From the NCBI RefSeq assembly GCF_005747095.1, contig NZ_SWLG01000001.1, forward strand, positions 648,650-712,649: a stretch of DNA of 64,000 nucleotides. The letters run 5' to 3'. This stretch comes from Exobacillus caeni. Lineage in GTDB: Bacteria > Bacillota > Bacilli > Bacillales > Guptibacillaceae. How positions within the stretch are numbered: position 1 is the stretch's first letter; each line of letters begins with the position of its first letter. This document shows, in pieces, positions 51,396-60,616 of this stretch. Position numbers and translations under genes: made by a program. Under the pieces are notes generated by a model. It worked only from the letters and a program-made list of their open reading frames with translations, ran no database searches and had not been told where the DNA came from.

Positions 51396-52535
51396 ATGAA
51401 TTTTGATTTAACAGATGAACAACGCATGATACAGAAAATGATGCGTGAGTTTTCAGATGAAGTGGTGGCTCCCGGAGCCGAACAAAGAGATAAAGAAAAA
51501 AAATTCCCGGTAGAAATCTTTAAAAAACTTGGTGAGCTTGGAATCATGGGACTTCCTTTCCCTGAAGAATACGGAGGAGGAGGGGCAGATACAACTAGTT
51601 TTGCGATCGTTGTAGAAGAACTGAGCAGAGGATGCGGTTCTACAGGTATCACTTATTCTGCTCACGTTTCTTTAGGCGGAGCTCCCATTAACTTATTTGG
51701 AACAAAAGAACAAAAGGAAAAATATTTAACACCCATTTGTACAGGTGAATCATTAGGTGCGTTTGGACTGACTGAACCTGGAGCCGGATCCGATGCTGGA
51801 GGAACGGAGACAGAAGCAAAAGAAGAAAATGGAGAATGGGTTATTAACGGGAGCAAGTGTTACATAACGAATGCTTCTTATGCAAACCACCTGGCGTTAA
51901 CAGCTATCACAGGTAGAGAGAATGGCAAAAAAGAAATCAGCGCTATTATCGCTCCAACAGATGCTAAAGGCTTCAAAGTGATCGATAACTATGAAAAAAT
52001 GGGTCTTCATGCTTCAAATACGACTGAGTTAGTCATGGAAGATGTTCGTGTTCCCCAAGAAAATTTACTTGGCAAAAAAGGCCATGGTTTCAGGCAATTC
52101 CTTGTAACACTTGATGGAGGAAGAATAGGAATCGGTGCCATGGCGGTTGGAATCGCTCAGGCTGCATATGAAAAAGCACTTTCATATGCAAAGGAACGTA
52201 AACAGTTCGGACAATCAATCTCAAACTTCCAGGCAATCCAGTTTAAACTAGCAGATATGGCAATGAAAATAGAACTGGCCCGAAATATGGTGTACAAAGC
52301 TGCATGGGTAAAAGACCAGGGTAGAAGCTTTACAAAAGAGGCTTCCATGGCAAAACTATACGCTTCAGAAATATGTATGGAGGTTTGTAACCAGGCGGTC
52401 CAAATCCATGGGGGGAATGGATATATGAGAGATTATCACGTAGAACGCTACTTCAGGGATGCTAAACTTCTTGAAATTGGGGAAGGTACTTCCGAGGTGC
52501 AACGGATGATTATCGCAAGGGAAATCGGATGCTAA
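51396..52535 (+). CDS. Acyl-CoA dehydrogenase (YngJ-like)
   Basis: A 379-residue flavoprotein oxidising acyl-CoA to the 2,3-enoyl form. FAD/substrate segments [13 protein letters not shown] and [11 protein letters not shown] are present; [15 protein letters not shown] near the end holds the usual catalytic Glu of short- and medium-chain enzymes. GGAAGGTGGGAG precedes this ATG. With the next gene it resembles the B. subtilis yngJ-yngI pair of branched/fatty acyl degradation. Its place between sigA and cccA is not part of the conserved order. Confidence 0.93.
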   Translation: MNFDLTDEQRMIQKMMREFSDEVVAPGAEQRDKEKKFPVEIFKKLGELGIMGLPFPEEYGGGGADTTSFAIVVEELSRGCGSTGITYSAHVSLGGAPINLFGTKEQKEKYLTPICTGESLGAFGLTEPGAGSDAGGTETEAKEENGEWVINGSKCYITNASYANHLALTAITGRENGKKEISAIIAPTDAKGFKVIDNYEKMGLHASNTTELVMEDVRVPQENLLGKKGHGFRQFLVTLDGGRIGIGAMAVGIAQAAYEKALSYAKERKQFGQSISNFQAIQFKLADMAMKIELARNMVYKAAWVKDQGRSFTKEASMAKLYASEICMEVCNQAVQIHGGNGYMRDYHVERYFRDAKLLEIGEGTSEVQRMIIAREIGC

Positions 52536-52539
52536 ACTG

Positions 52540-52553
52540 AACGAGCGCTCGTT
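52540..52553. promoter_or_regulatory. 14-bp perfect palindrome, TetR-type operator candidate
   Basis: AACGAGCGCTCGTT lies 5 bases after the dehydrogenase stop and upstream of the acyl-CoA synthetase gene. Its form resembles operators of TetR-family fatty-acid regulators (FadR type), which would fit the neighbouring genes. The stem is too short and lacks a T-run, so it is unlikely to be a terminator. Confidence 0.45.
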
Positions 52554-52620
52554 TTACAGGGGATCTAATATTTTGAAAGGAGGTGAAAACTCGTCTAACT
52601 ACTAAATAAGACGGGGTGAA

Positions 52621-54279
52621 ATGATGGAAACGCTCTTAAAGCAAACGATTGGCCAAATGTTAGAAGAAAAAGCAAAACAATACGGTGACCAGGAAGCAAT
52701 CGTATATCCGGAACGTAATTTAAGGTATACTTACCAGCATTTTTTTGATGAAACGACAAAAGTGGCAAAAGCTTTGCTTTCTCTGGGTGTGAAAAAAGGA
52801 GAGCATGTCGCGGTATGGGCAACGAATGTTCCGGAATGGCTCACATTGCAATTTGCAACAGCAAGGATCGGGGCGGTTCTTGTTACTGTCAACACGAACT
52901 ACCAATCAAGTGAACTAGAGTACCTCTTAAAACAATCTGATTCCACCACTTTATTTTTGATTGACGGCTTTAAAGGCACCTCATATGTGGACACGGTAAA
53001 GAGTCTGGTCAAGGCTGCAGATTGGATATCGGAAGGAAAATCCCATATTGAAAGGCTTCCTTTCTTAAAACATCTGATTTTTATCGGTGAAAATCCGCAG
53101 GATGAGCTGATGTCCTGGGAAGAGTTTATCAGCCTTTCAGCAGATTCAACAGATGACGAGCTTAAAGAAACCGAAATTTCACTAGATCCTCATGAAGTGA
53201 TAAACATGCAGTATACTTCAGGAACAACAGGTTTCCCAAAAGGAGTAATGCTGACACATTCTAATATTTTAAATAACGGAAACATGATTGCACATGCGAT
53301 GAAGTTAACTAATGAAGATCGCTTATGTATCCCGGTCCCATTCTTCCACTGTTTTGGATGCGTACTTGGAACACTTGCGGCTTTCTCGGTTGGGGCAACG
53401 ATAGTGCCACTTGTTGAGTTTAACCCTGAAGCAGTGTTAAAGGTTGTTGAAACAGAAAAATGTACTGCTTTACACGGTGTTCCAACGATGTTCATCGCAG
53501 AATTAAATTTAAGCAACTTTAAAGAATATGATTTATCTACTTTAAGAACTGGTATTATGGCCGGGTCTCCGTGCCCGATCGAAGTGATGAAAAAAGTAAT
53601 GAATGAAATGGGCATGGATGAAATCACTATTGCTTATGGGCAGACTGAATCGTCTCCAGTTATTACCCAGACTCGCACAGATGATCCGATCGAGCGTAAA
53701 GTGAATACAGTTGGTAAGTCGCTTCCAGAAGTTGAAGTTAAAATTACCGACCCGATAACAGGAAAAGAAGTACCACGGAACAATCCTGGCGAGCTTTGCA
53801 CCCGGGGATATCATGTTATGAAAGGCTATTACAAGATGCCTGATGCCACAAATGAGGCCATCGATGAAGATGGATGGTTACATACTGGAGATCTGGCTAT
53901 GATGGATGAAGAAGGTTATGTTCAGATCACAGGCCGCCTTAAAGATATGATTATAAGGGGTGGAGAGAACGTTTATCCTAGAGAGATAGAAGAGTTTCTA
54001 TATACCCATCCAGATGTTCTTGATGTACAGGTTATCGGGGTACCGGATGAAAAATATGGTGAAAGAGTAGCAGCTTGCATTCAGAAAAAAGAAGGTTCCA
54101 CCTTAACTGAAGAAGAATTGCTTTCCTACTGCAAAGGGAAAATAGCTAAATATAAAATTCCTGAATATATTTTCTTTGTAGATGAATATCCGATGACAGC
54201 TTCAGGAAAAATCCAGAAGTATAAGCTGAGGAAGCAGGCAGAGAGCTGGTTGGAAGAAAAACAAAAGACAGTTAATTAA
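52621..54279 (+). CDS. Acyl-CoA synthetase, AMP-forming (YngI-like)
   Basis: A 552-residue adenylate-forming ligase activating a fatty or branched-chain acid to its CoA thioester. The P-loop YTSGTTGFPKGVM lies at about 198-210, then YGQTESSPV, GWLHTGDLAMMDEEGY, and the catalytic lysine in PMTASGKIQKYKLRKQ. Substrate chain length cannot be told. GGGGTGAA directly precedes two ATGs. It makes the substrate of the dehydrogenase upstream, so the pair probably starts a beta-oxidation-like route. Confidence 0.93.
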   Translation: MMETLLKQTIGQMLEEKAKQYGDQEAIVYPERNLRYTYQHFFDETTKVAKALLSLGVKKGEHVAVWATNVPEWLTLQFATARIGAVLVTVNTNYQSSELEYLLKQSDSTTLFLIDGFKGTSYVDTVKSLVKAADWISEGKSHIERLPFLKHLIFIGENPQDELMSWEEFISLSADSTDDELKETEISLDPHEVINMQYTSGTTGFPKGVMLTHSNILNNGNMIAHAMKLTNEDRLCIPVPFFHCFGCVLGTLAAFSVGATIVPLVEFNPEAVLKVVETEKCTALHGVPTMFIAELNLSNFKEYDLSTLRTGIMAGSPCPIEVMKKVMNEMGMDEITIAYGQTESSPVITQTRTDDPIERKVNTVGKSLPEVEVKITDPITGKEVPRNNPGELCTRGYHVMKGYYKMPDATNEAIDEDGWLHTGDLAMMDEEGYVQITGRLKDMIIRGGENVYPREIEEFLYTHPDVLDVQVIGVPDEKYGERVAACIQKKEGSTLTEEELLSYCKGKIAKYKIPEYIFFVDEYPMTASGKIQKYKLRKQAESWLEEKQKTVN

Positions 54280-54310
54280 GCATCAGTATATCCTGGTGTT
54301 TTCTTTTTGC
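54279..54310 (+). terminator. Probable terminator after the acyl-CoA synthetase gene
   Basis: A short stem CATCAG/CTGGTG (one wobble pair) is followed by TTTTCTTTTT. Confidence 0.55.
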
Positions 54311-54343
54311 TATCTTTTACTTTGGCTGTTTTTTTTAAAAAAA

Positions 54344-54509
54344 ATAGTTTTTGCGCAAGAGCAATAAACTGCGATGAATTGCAGCATTGATTTTTACTCC
54401 GGGCAGTTCGCTTTCCGCGGGCAACAGGCGTTTTGTGCAATTGAGGAGGCTCAGCGCGAGCTCACGGAAAGCGTAGTGTATTTCCGAATCGGCCATCCAT
54501 CCGTTATTA
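54344..54509. repeat. Dispersed intergenic repeat, copy C
   Basis: Inverted relative to copies A and B. It begins ATAGTTTTTGCGCAAGAGC, continues AAACTGCGATGAATTGCAGCATTGATTT and CGCTTTCCGCGGG, and ends near GGCCATCCATCCGTTATTAA. Compared with copy B it carries about 60 extra bases in the middle, with TGAGGAGGCTCAGCGCGAGCTCACGG-like content. The rest of the 480-base gap before cccA is AT-rich with no clear gene. Confidence 0.7.
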
Positions 54510-54759
54510 ACTTTAAATTGGTTGTAACTTGCCTGGAGCTGCAAATTAAGGGTTGGATATTTAAATTTTTATAATACGATAAACTTTGTTAAGATAGGAA
54601 TAAGGTTTAATGGTTAAATTCGTGACAATTATGGTAATTGTTATGGAAACCCTTTTCTTTCAATGTTTTTTAAAGTAAAATAAGTAATGATTTGTTTACT
54701 CGTACATATCCGGGGAAAACTAAACAACAGCTTAAGCAGGTGTACAAGGAGGAAAAGAT

Positions 54760-55110
54760 ATGAAAAAGAATCCGATCTTGCCATACGTTTGGACCGCTGT
54801 AATAGGAATTATCTTGATTATTAGTCTATCCTTTTACGGTTTATCTCAAGGAGAAGAGGCTGCTGGGGAGAAAGACCAGAACAAGGCTGCGGCTAACCCT
54901 GAGGAAATTTTTTCTCAGAACTGTGCTTCTTGTCATGGCCAAAATCTTGAAGGAGTTGTTGGTCCAGCTCTTAATAAAATCGGAGGGAAATATTCCCAAG
55001 ATGAAATTCGCAGCATCATTGCTGAAGGTAAAGGAAGTGCGATGCCGGCAGGTCTGATTGAAGGCGAAGCGGCAGACAAAGTTGCAGCATGGCTTGCAGA
55101 GAAGAAATAA
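54760..55110 (+). CDS. cccA: Cytochrome c-550
   Basis: A 116-residue membrane-anchored c-type cytochrome. One N-terminal helix (about 8-30) stays as anchor; an Ala/Glu/Lys linker follows; heme binds covalently at CASCH (Cys55, Cys58, His59), with Met in GSAMPAG as likely sixth ligand. It shuttles electrons to the terminal oxidase outside the membrane. CAAGGAGGAAAAG precedes the ATG. In B. subtilis cccA also follows sigA, without the acyl-CoA gene pair. Confidence 0.95.
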   Translation: MKKNPILPYVWTAVIGIILIISLSFYGLSQGEEAAGEKDQNKAAANPEEIFSQNCASCHGQNLEGVVGPALNKIGGKYSQDEIRSIIAEGKGSAMPAGLIEGEAADKVAAWLAEKK

Positions 55111-55123
55111 TAGCATAACAAAC

Positions 55124-55162
55124 AAAAAGCTTTCTGTTTATTAGACAGGAAGCTTTTGCTGT
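55124..55162 (+). terminator. Terminator after cccA
   Basis: The 13-bp stem AAAAGCTTTCTGT/ACAGGAAGCTTTT (55125-55137 with 55145-55157), one wobble pair. Confidence 0.85.
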
Positions 55163-55231
55163 TTATGTGAAGTTTCTTTTGTTTTTGTTTACAATAGAGG
55201 AAAGAAACTATAAAACGATAAGGTGAAAACG

Positions 55232-55945
55232 ATGAACGAAAAATTACTTTCAAAAAGACTTCAGGCTGTAGCATCGTACATACCGAAAGGATCAGTTCTA
55301 GCTGACATAGGTTCAGACCATGCCTATCTGCCGTGTTATGCTATTTTAAATGGGTTAAGTAAAGAAGCGGTGGCAGGGGAAGTGAACGAAGGACCATTTC
55401 GTTCAGCTGTCCAACAAGTTAAAAAGAGCGGGCTACAGGAAGAGATCTCGGTGAGAAAAGGAAACGGGTTAGAAGTTATTTCTCCTAACGAAGTTAATGT
55501 AATTACGATTGCTGGGATGGGCGGCCAGTTAATAAGAGACATTTTAAAGGAAGACCAGACAAAGCTTGAAGGGGTAGAAAGGCTTATTCTGCAGCCAAAT
55601 GTAGCTGCACATCTTTTAAGGGAATGGCTATGGAAGAACGGCTGGAGATTAATCGCTGAAGTGATTCTTGAAGAAGATGGAAAGATTTATGAAATTTTAG
55701 TCTCAGAAAAGGGACAGAGCGATTCCCTCTATACAGAAGATACACAAGCCAATTTAATTTTCGGCCCATATTTAAAAAGTGAAAGGAACGAAGCCTTTCA
55801 ACGAAAGTGGACTTATGAACATAATAAGCGCAAGCACGTTTTAAATGAAATGAAAAAAGGATCTAAGTATGAAAATAATGAGAAGATCCAAGATTTATTA
55901 AAAGAAATTAAACTGATCGAGGAGGTTTTAAATTGGCAAGATTAG
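55232..55945 (+). CDS. trmK: tRNA (adenine22-N1)-methyltransferase TrmK
   Basis: A 237-residue SAM enzyme that methylates N1 of A22 in some tRNAs. The SAM motif LADIGSDHAYLPCYAI and the catalytic-loop region ITIAGMGGQLIRDIL are present; the C-terminal part is a coiled coil. The ATG three codons inside the frame is 7-8 bases after AAGGTGA. It overlaps yqfO by 13 bases. Confidence 0.94.
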   Translation: MNEKLLSKRLQAVASYIPKGSVLADIGSDHAYLPCYAILNGLSKEAVAGEVNEGPFRSAVQQVKKSGLQEEISVRKGNGLEVISPNEVNVITIAGMGGQLIRDILKEDQTKLEGVERLILQPNVAAHLLREWLWKNGWRLIAEVILEEDGKIYEILVSEKGQSDSLYTEDTQANLIFGPYLKSERNEAFQRKWTYEHNKRKHVLNEMKKGSKYENNEKIQDLLKEIKLIEEVLNWQD

Positions 55946-57054
55946 CAAATGCACAGTCGATTATACAGTATTTTGAGTCCTGGTCGCCAAAAAAACTCGC
56001 TCAGGAAGGAGATCCGATAGGCCTGCAGATCGGAACGTTGAACAAGCCAGTCAAAAAAATAATGGTGGCACTGGATGTTTTAACGAATGTAGTGGATGAA
56101 GCTGTTCAAGAGGGAGTAGATTTAATCATTGCCCATCATCCTATCCTCTATAAACCGTTAAAAAACATTAATCTGGACACCCCACAGGGTAAGATGATTG
56201 AAAAATTGATTAAAAATGACATTACTGTTTATGCTGCCCATACAAATCTTGATGTTGCCAGGGGAGGCGTAAATGATCTGCTGGCAGAAGCGCTAGAATT
56301 GGAAAACACTGAGGTTCTTGTACCAACTTATAAAACAATCTATAAAAAGATTGCGGTGTTTACCCCGGTTGATCATGCAGATGCTGTCCGTGAAGCGCTT
56401 GGGAACGCAGGAGCGGGTCACATTGGCAACTATAGCCATTGTACTTTTAATACAGATGGCCAGGGAACCTTTAAACCCCAAGATGGAGCAGACCCTTACA
56501 TCGGTGAACAGGGAAAACTGGAAAAAGTAAACGAAGTCAAAATAGAAAGCATTTTCCCCGCAGAGTTGGAATCAAGGGTGCTTAAAGCTGTAATCAAGGC
56601 CCATCCTTATGAAGAAGTTGCATATGACCTGGTGCCAATGGATAACGAAGGAGAAGAGCTAGGTTTAGGGAAGCTTGGAAAACTAAAACAAGCGATGAAG
56701 CTAAATGAATTTGCGGCGTATGTGAAAGAAAAATTGGATGTGGATGGTGTGCGTGTTGTTGGTGATCTTTCTTCAACTGTGCAAAGAGTAGCGGTTCTTG
56801 GCGGAGACGGAAATAAGTTTGTATCTACTGCTAAGTTTCGAGGAGCCGATGTATTTGTTTCAGGGGATATTTATTACCATGTAGCACATGATGCCATGCT
56901 AGAAGGATTGCCTATTGTAGATCCAGGCCACAATGTTGAAAAAGTGATGAAGGCCGGCGTTATGAATAAATTGCAAACATATTTAGAGTCTAATAAATAT
57001 GAAACAACTGTGATCACATCAAAAGAGCATACGGACCCTTTTCAATTTCTATAA
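55933..57054 (+). CDS. yqfO: NIF3/YqfO family protein (GTP cyclohydrolase I type 2-like)
   Basis: A 373-residue protein of the NIF3 fold: two halves binding a di-metal site (HHPILYKP, AAHTNLDVARGG, GDIYYHVAHDA, DPGHNVEK) with a PII/CutA-like domain inserted at about 130-230. Function uncertain. The start is TTG, 7 bases after GAGGAGG, giving MARLANAQSI. Coupled to trmK, as usual. Confidence 0.92.
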   Translation: MARLANAQSIIQYFESWSPKKLAQEGDPIGLQIGTLNKPVKKIMVALDVLTNVVDEAVQEGVDLIIAHHPILYKPLKNINLDTPQGKMIEKLIKNDITVYAAHTNLDVARGGVNDLLAEALELENTEVLVPTYKTIYKKIAVFTPVDHADAVREALGNAGAGHIGNYSHCTFNTDGQGTFKPQDGADPYIGEQGKLEKVNEVKIESIFPAELESRVLKAVIKAHPYEEVAYDLVPMDNEGEELGLGKLGKLKQAMKLNEFAAYVKEKLDVDGVRVVGDLSSTVQRVAVLGGDGNKFVSTAKFRGADVFVSGDIYYHVAHDAMLEGLPIVDPGHNVEKVMKAGVMNKLQTYLESNKYETTVITSKEHTDPFQFL

Positions 57055-57056
57055 AA

Positions 57057-57098
57057 TGAAAAGCAACAACCTTTTTGTAGAAGGTTGTTGCTTTTTCT
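57057..57098. terminator. Bidirectional terminator between yqfO and ispH
   Basis: The 15-bp stem AAAAGCAACAACCTT/AAGGTTGTTGCTTTT with a 7-base loop and a T-run. Confidence 0.93.
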
Positions 57099-58043
57099 CT
57101 ATTTCTTTACTTTTACTTTCGGCAATATTTTATTGGAAGGAACATTTCTCGATCTTTCCCACGTAGATGGGTCGTTTTTATCGTATTGATTAAGAAACTT
57201 TATAACCTCTTTGGTAATCGGGGTCGGAGTAGAAGCTCCTGCGGTTATACCGACTACCTCTACGCCCTCCAGCCACTCTAGCTTTATCTCAGAAACATCA
57301 GCGATTCGGTAAGCAGGTGTGCCGGCGATATCTTTTGAAACCTGAGCAAGCCGGTTTGAGTTATTGCTTCTTGGGTCTCCAACGACTAACAAGAGATCCG
57401 TTTCACCAGCTTGTTCTGCGACAGCTTCCTGCCTTACCTGTGTCGCATTGCAAATCTCGTTATGAACTTCAGCACCCGGGTACTTTTCCAGTGCTTTATC
57501 AATGATGTGGCGAACATCCCACTGGCTCATTGTTGTTTGATTCGTAATTAAGATATTGTCGCTTGAAATAGTTAAGGCATTTATTTCTTCCGCTTTTTCT
57601 ACAAGGTGTACGATCGAAGGGGCTATTCCCATGGCGCCTTCAGGCTCCGGATGGCCTTTTTTGCCAATATAGATAACTTCATATCCTTCTTTTTCTTTCT
57701 CGCGGATTAAGTCATGTGTTACCGTTACGTCAGGACAAGTTGCATCAAGAACAGTTAATCCTTTTTCTTCTGCAAGCTCTCTCACCTCTGGTGAAACGCC
57801 ATGAGCAGTGAATATAACAGTTCCCTTGTCAACCTTTTTAAGTATTTCCATTCGGTTAGGACCATCGAGCGTAATAATTCCTTCTTCTTCAAAAGCATCT
57901 GTTACATGCTTGTTATGAACAATCATACCGAGTATAAAGATTGGCCGGGGAAGGGATTTATCTAGAGCGGCATTTCGAGCGATGACCATCGCATCGACAA
58001 CACCATAACAATAACCACGCGGTGAAATTTTTACTACTTTCAT
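57099..58043 (-). CDS. ispH: 4-hydroxy-3-methylbut-2-enyl diphosphate reductase IspH
   Basis: A 314-residue iron-sulfur enzyme, the last step of the MEP isoprenoid pathway, giving IPP and DMAPP. Cluster cysteines lie in [15 protein letters not shown] and NEICNATQ; the catalytic Glu is in HPEPEGAMG. The ATG preceded by GAGGAGGTTCTCA was chosen; it gives the B. subtilis length. Transcribed opposite to its neighbours yqfO and cshB. Confidence 0.96.
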   Translation of the reverse strand: MKVVKISPRGYCYGVVDAMVIARNAALDKSLPRPIFILGMIVHNKHVTDAFEEEGIITLDGPNRMEILKKVDKGTVIFTAHGVSPEVRELAEEKGLTVLDATCPDVTVTHDLIREKEKEGYEVIYIGKKGHPEPEGAMGIAPSIVHLVEKAEEINALTISSDNILITNQTTMSQWDVRHIIDKALEKYPGAEVHNEICNATQVRQEAVAEQAGETDLLLVVGDPRSNNSNRLAQVSKDIAGTPAYRIADVSEIKLEWLEGVEVVGITAGASTPTPITKEVIKFLNQYDKNDPSTWERSRNVPSNKILPKVKVKK

Positions 58044-58121
58044 TGAGAACCTCCTCAATTGGATTTCCAGGGTCTATAATTGTATATCATTTAATATCTG
58101 TTCGATAAGGTTTCTTCCCCC

Positions 58122-58150
58122 ATTATAATGGAGACCAGTTTATAACTCAA
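58122..58150 (-). promoter_or_regulatory. ispH promoter, sigma-A type
   Basis: On the reverse strand TTGAGT (58145-58150), a 17-base spacer and a perfect TATAAT (58122-58127). Confidence 0.8.
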
Positions 58151-58182
58151 TGAAAGTATATTGATAACGGAAAGTAACCATA

Positions 58183-58207
58183 AAGAAAGCCCGCCAGTCG
58201 GCGAGCG
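58183..58207 (-). terminator. Terminator of yqfQ
   Basis: On the reverse strand the stem GCTCGCC/GGCGGGC with a 4-base loop is followed by TTTCTTT. It separates yqfQ from the ispH promoter. The 295-base ispH-yqfQ gap holds only this and that promoter. Confidence 0.75.
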
Positions 58208-58338
58208 TGAGGAAGAATGACAAAAGCATATGTTTTTCATTTGTGAGATCTCTGAACGATCGCTGTGTTGAACTGTTGGTTCCTGCTTTTTTTGAGTAAA
58301 ACTTTTTGTAACAAAACCGTTTGATAAAAGAAACACTC

Positions 58339-59046
58339 TTAAATATATAACTTTGGCTTTGAACTTTTTACTTTTATTTTTTCTTTAGCTTCTTTTTTTT
58401 CTTTATTTTTGGATGTACTGGACTTATTATTTTTGCTGTTTCCCTGTTTGTTCTTTGTTGAAGCCGTGTTTGACTTTGAACTTTGTTTCTTTTTTTCCTC
58501 TTGGGAACTATTATTTTCGGCAGTGTCTTCCAGGCTTTCTTCATTCTCATCATCAAAGTTATCCTCATCATCAATATCATCGCTGTTGTAATTGCTAAAT
58601 TCTTTTAGGGCTGACATCATCTGAGGTAGGTTTTTGACCATAGGACCGTATTGCTGGACCATTGGTTTAACGGTATCAGCCAGTTGCATTACTTTTTGTG
58701 CATTTTGTATCATCGCCATGATATCCATACCGCCGCCCTGGGCGGCGCCTGGTAAAAACTTTGATATTAAACCGCCGGCTCCTGTCTGGGCTTGAGGCAT
58801 TACACCGGGTGGAAGTGCTGAGGTAATGTTTCCCGGGTTGCCTCCGCCTCCTGAAAGTAAATTAGAAAGAAATCCTCCAGGCCTTGCAGCATTTTGAGCA
58901 GCCTGGGATGTCAATTGTTGTGGACCAAACGACTGAGGGCCAAATGATTGTGGCATACCAAAGGGTGTTTGGCCAAATGAAGAGCCTGTGAACGGGAAGC
59001 CTGTGCCAGCACCGGTTGCTTGTTGAGCGGATGGGAATCTGTTCAA
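58339..59046 (-). CDS. yqfQ: YqfQ-like low-complexity protein
   Basis: A 235-residue protein of the YqfQ/VrrA type. The first 95 residues are rich in Gly, Phe, Pro and Gln with short repeats (SFGPQSFGPQQ); the middle (about 95-150) is conserved (MAMIQNAQKVMQLADTVKPM, NLPQMMSALKEFS); the end is an acidic run followed by a Lys/Ser-rich tail. Function unknown; VrrA of B. anthracis is a related variable-repeat protein. It lies between ispH and cshB as in B. subtilis. Confidence 0.85.
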   Translation of the reverse strand: MNRFPSAQQATGAGTGFPFTGSSFGQTPFGMPQSFGPQSFGPQQLTSQAAQNAARPGGFLSNLLSGGGGNPGNITSALPPGVMPQAQTGAGGLISKFLPGAAQGGGMDIMAMIQNAQKVMQLADTVKPMVQQYGPMVKNLPQMMSALKEFSNYNSDDIDDEDNFDDENEESLEDTAENNSSQEEKKKQSSKSNTASTKNKQGNSKNNKSSTSKNKEKKEAKEKIKVKSSKPKLYI

Positions 59047-59221
59047 ACCAATCCCTCCTTTCTCTGCTATAGAGATTTACCGTTAGTATAAAGATATGCG
59101 GATAAGTCTCTTAAGTGTTTAAATCGGTGAAATTGGGCAAAGGTAAAGTAAAGGAAACATGGCGATTTTTACAGAGTTAGTCTATAATACAAAGGTAGCT
59201 GTACGAATTGGAGGAAATACC

Positions 59222-60508
59222 ATGAATATGAAGCAATTTGAAAGGTTGGAACTAAAACCTTTTTTAATAGAAGCTTTAAAAAGACAACGCTTTGAAAGAC
59301 CAACAGAAATCCAGGAACGTTTAATCCCCGGGATAAAAAATGGGCAAAGTGCGATCGGCCAGTCACAAACAGGTTCTGGAAAAACACTTGCTTATTTGCT
59401 GCCTGTATTGAATCGCATTAATCCTGGACAGAGTACTCTGCAGGCGATTATTACTGCCCCTACCAGGGAACTTGCCGACCAAATCCACCAGGAAGTAGAG
59501 AAACTCCTAACAGAGCAACCTGAAGAAGGTGCTATTACTTCTAAGACAGCAGTTGGTGGAACTGATCGCAAACGAATGATCAGTAAAATGAGAAACACAC
59601 CTCATCTTCTTGTAGGGACTCCGGGTAGGATTAAGGATTTAGTCGAGGAACAGGCGATCGATGTCCATACCGCACATATGCTCGTTGTGGATGAAGCAGA
59701 CCAGATGTGGGATATGGGATTTATCGAAGATGTGGACTATGTCGCCGCACGAATGCAAGAGGAACTGCAAATGCTTGTATTCTCTGCAACGATACCTGAA
59801 AGCTTACAGCCATTTTTAAAAAAATATATGAGCAATCCAAAGTTTGTACAAGTAAATCCTGAAGAAGGAACTGCCGAGAAAGTGGAAAACGTTTTGATCC
59901 CCTTACGGCACCGCAATAAGAAAGAAATGCTCGGAAATATAGTGGGAAGCATTAATCCGTTCCTTGCTCTGATCTTCGCTAATACAAAGCAAACAGCAGA
60001 TGAGGTAGCAGACTATTTAATTGAGCAGGGAATCGATGTTGACAGGCTTCACGGCGATGTACCGCCAAGGCAGCGAAAGCAGATAATGAAAAAGATCCGT
60101 TCAGCAGAAAGCCAGTTTGTTGTCGCGACTGACCTTGCTTCAAGGGGAATCGACATCAAAGGCGTCACCCATATTATCAACTATGAAATGCCAGCAGATT
60201 TAGACTTTTATGTTCACCGTGTAGGGCGTACCGCACGTGCAGGAGCTGAAGGAGTCGCTTATACATTAGTGGAGGCAGAGGATCAAAACGCTGTTCAAAA
60301 ATTGTCTAAGAGAGGCATAGAGTTCGCTTACAAAGATGTAAAAGATGGAGAATTTGTAGAAGCGAAGCCACTGGTGACACGAAGGAAGAAACCTGATCTT
60401 ACAAAAGGAATCCATGTTCCGAAACCTAAAAAAGTAAAGCCTGGTTACAAGAAAAAGATGCGCAGAGAAAAGGAAGACATTTTAAATAAAAGAAGACGAA
60501 AGAAGTAA
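59222..60508 (+). CDS. cshB: DEAD-box RNA helicase CshB
   Basis: A 428-residue cold-shock-type RNA helicase. Motif I SQTGSGKT (48-55), Ia PTRELADQ, II VDEADQMW (a DEAD variant with DEAD intact), III SATIP and VI HRVGRTARAG are visible; a basic tail binds RNA. GGAGGAAATACC precedes this ATG; the frame extends 21 codons upstream without family likeness. A TATAAT (59183-59188) lies in that stretch and may be its promoter. Confidence 0.95.
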   Translation: MNMKQFERLELKPFLIEALKRQRFERPTEIQERLIPGIKNGQSAIGQSQTGSGKTLAYLLPVLNRINPGQSTLQAIITAPTRELADQIHQEVEKLLTEQPEEGAITSKTAVGGTDRKRMISKMRNTPHLLVGTPGRIKDLVEEQAIDVHTAHMLVVDEADQMWDMGFIEDVDYVAARMQEELQMLVFSATIPESLQPFLKKYMSNPKFVQVNPEEGTAEKVENVLIPLRHRNKKEMLGNIVGSINPFLALIFANTKQTADEVADYLIEQGIDVDRLHGDVPPRQRKQIMKKIRSAESQFVVATDLASRGIDIKGVTHIINYEMPADLDFYVHRVGRTARAGAEGVAYTLVEAEDQNAVQKLSKRGIEFAYKDVKDGEFVEAKPLVTRRKKPDLTKGIHVPKPKKVKPGYKKKMRREKEDILNKRRRKK

Positions 60509-60510
60509 CG

Positions 60511-60541
60511 GACCGCTCCAGAGATGGAGCGGTTTTCTATA
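60511..60541 (+). terminator. Terminator after cshB
   Basis: The 8-bp stem CCGCTCCA/TGGAGCGG (60513-60520 with 60525-60532), loop GAGA, then TTTTCTAT. Confidence 0.9.
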
Positions 60542-60616
60542 TATTTAAAGTGCCGTTTCCTTCCCCAATTATTCTTGCTGTGCTATGATAATGGAGGTAA
60601 AGGAGAGTGTGTAACA

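Noticed and set aside
54374..54574. Short frames within the dispersed repeats (copies B and C) giving similar peptides
   Set aside because: The similarity follows from the repeat sequence itself; no ribosome binding site or codon pattern supports a gene.
58091..58336. An 81-codon minus-strand frame between ispH and yqfQ
   Set aside because: It runs across the yqfQ terminator and the ispH promoter and has no ribosome binding site.
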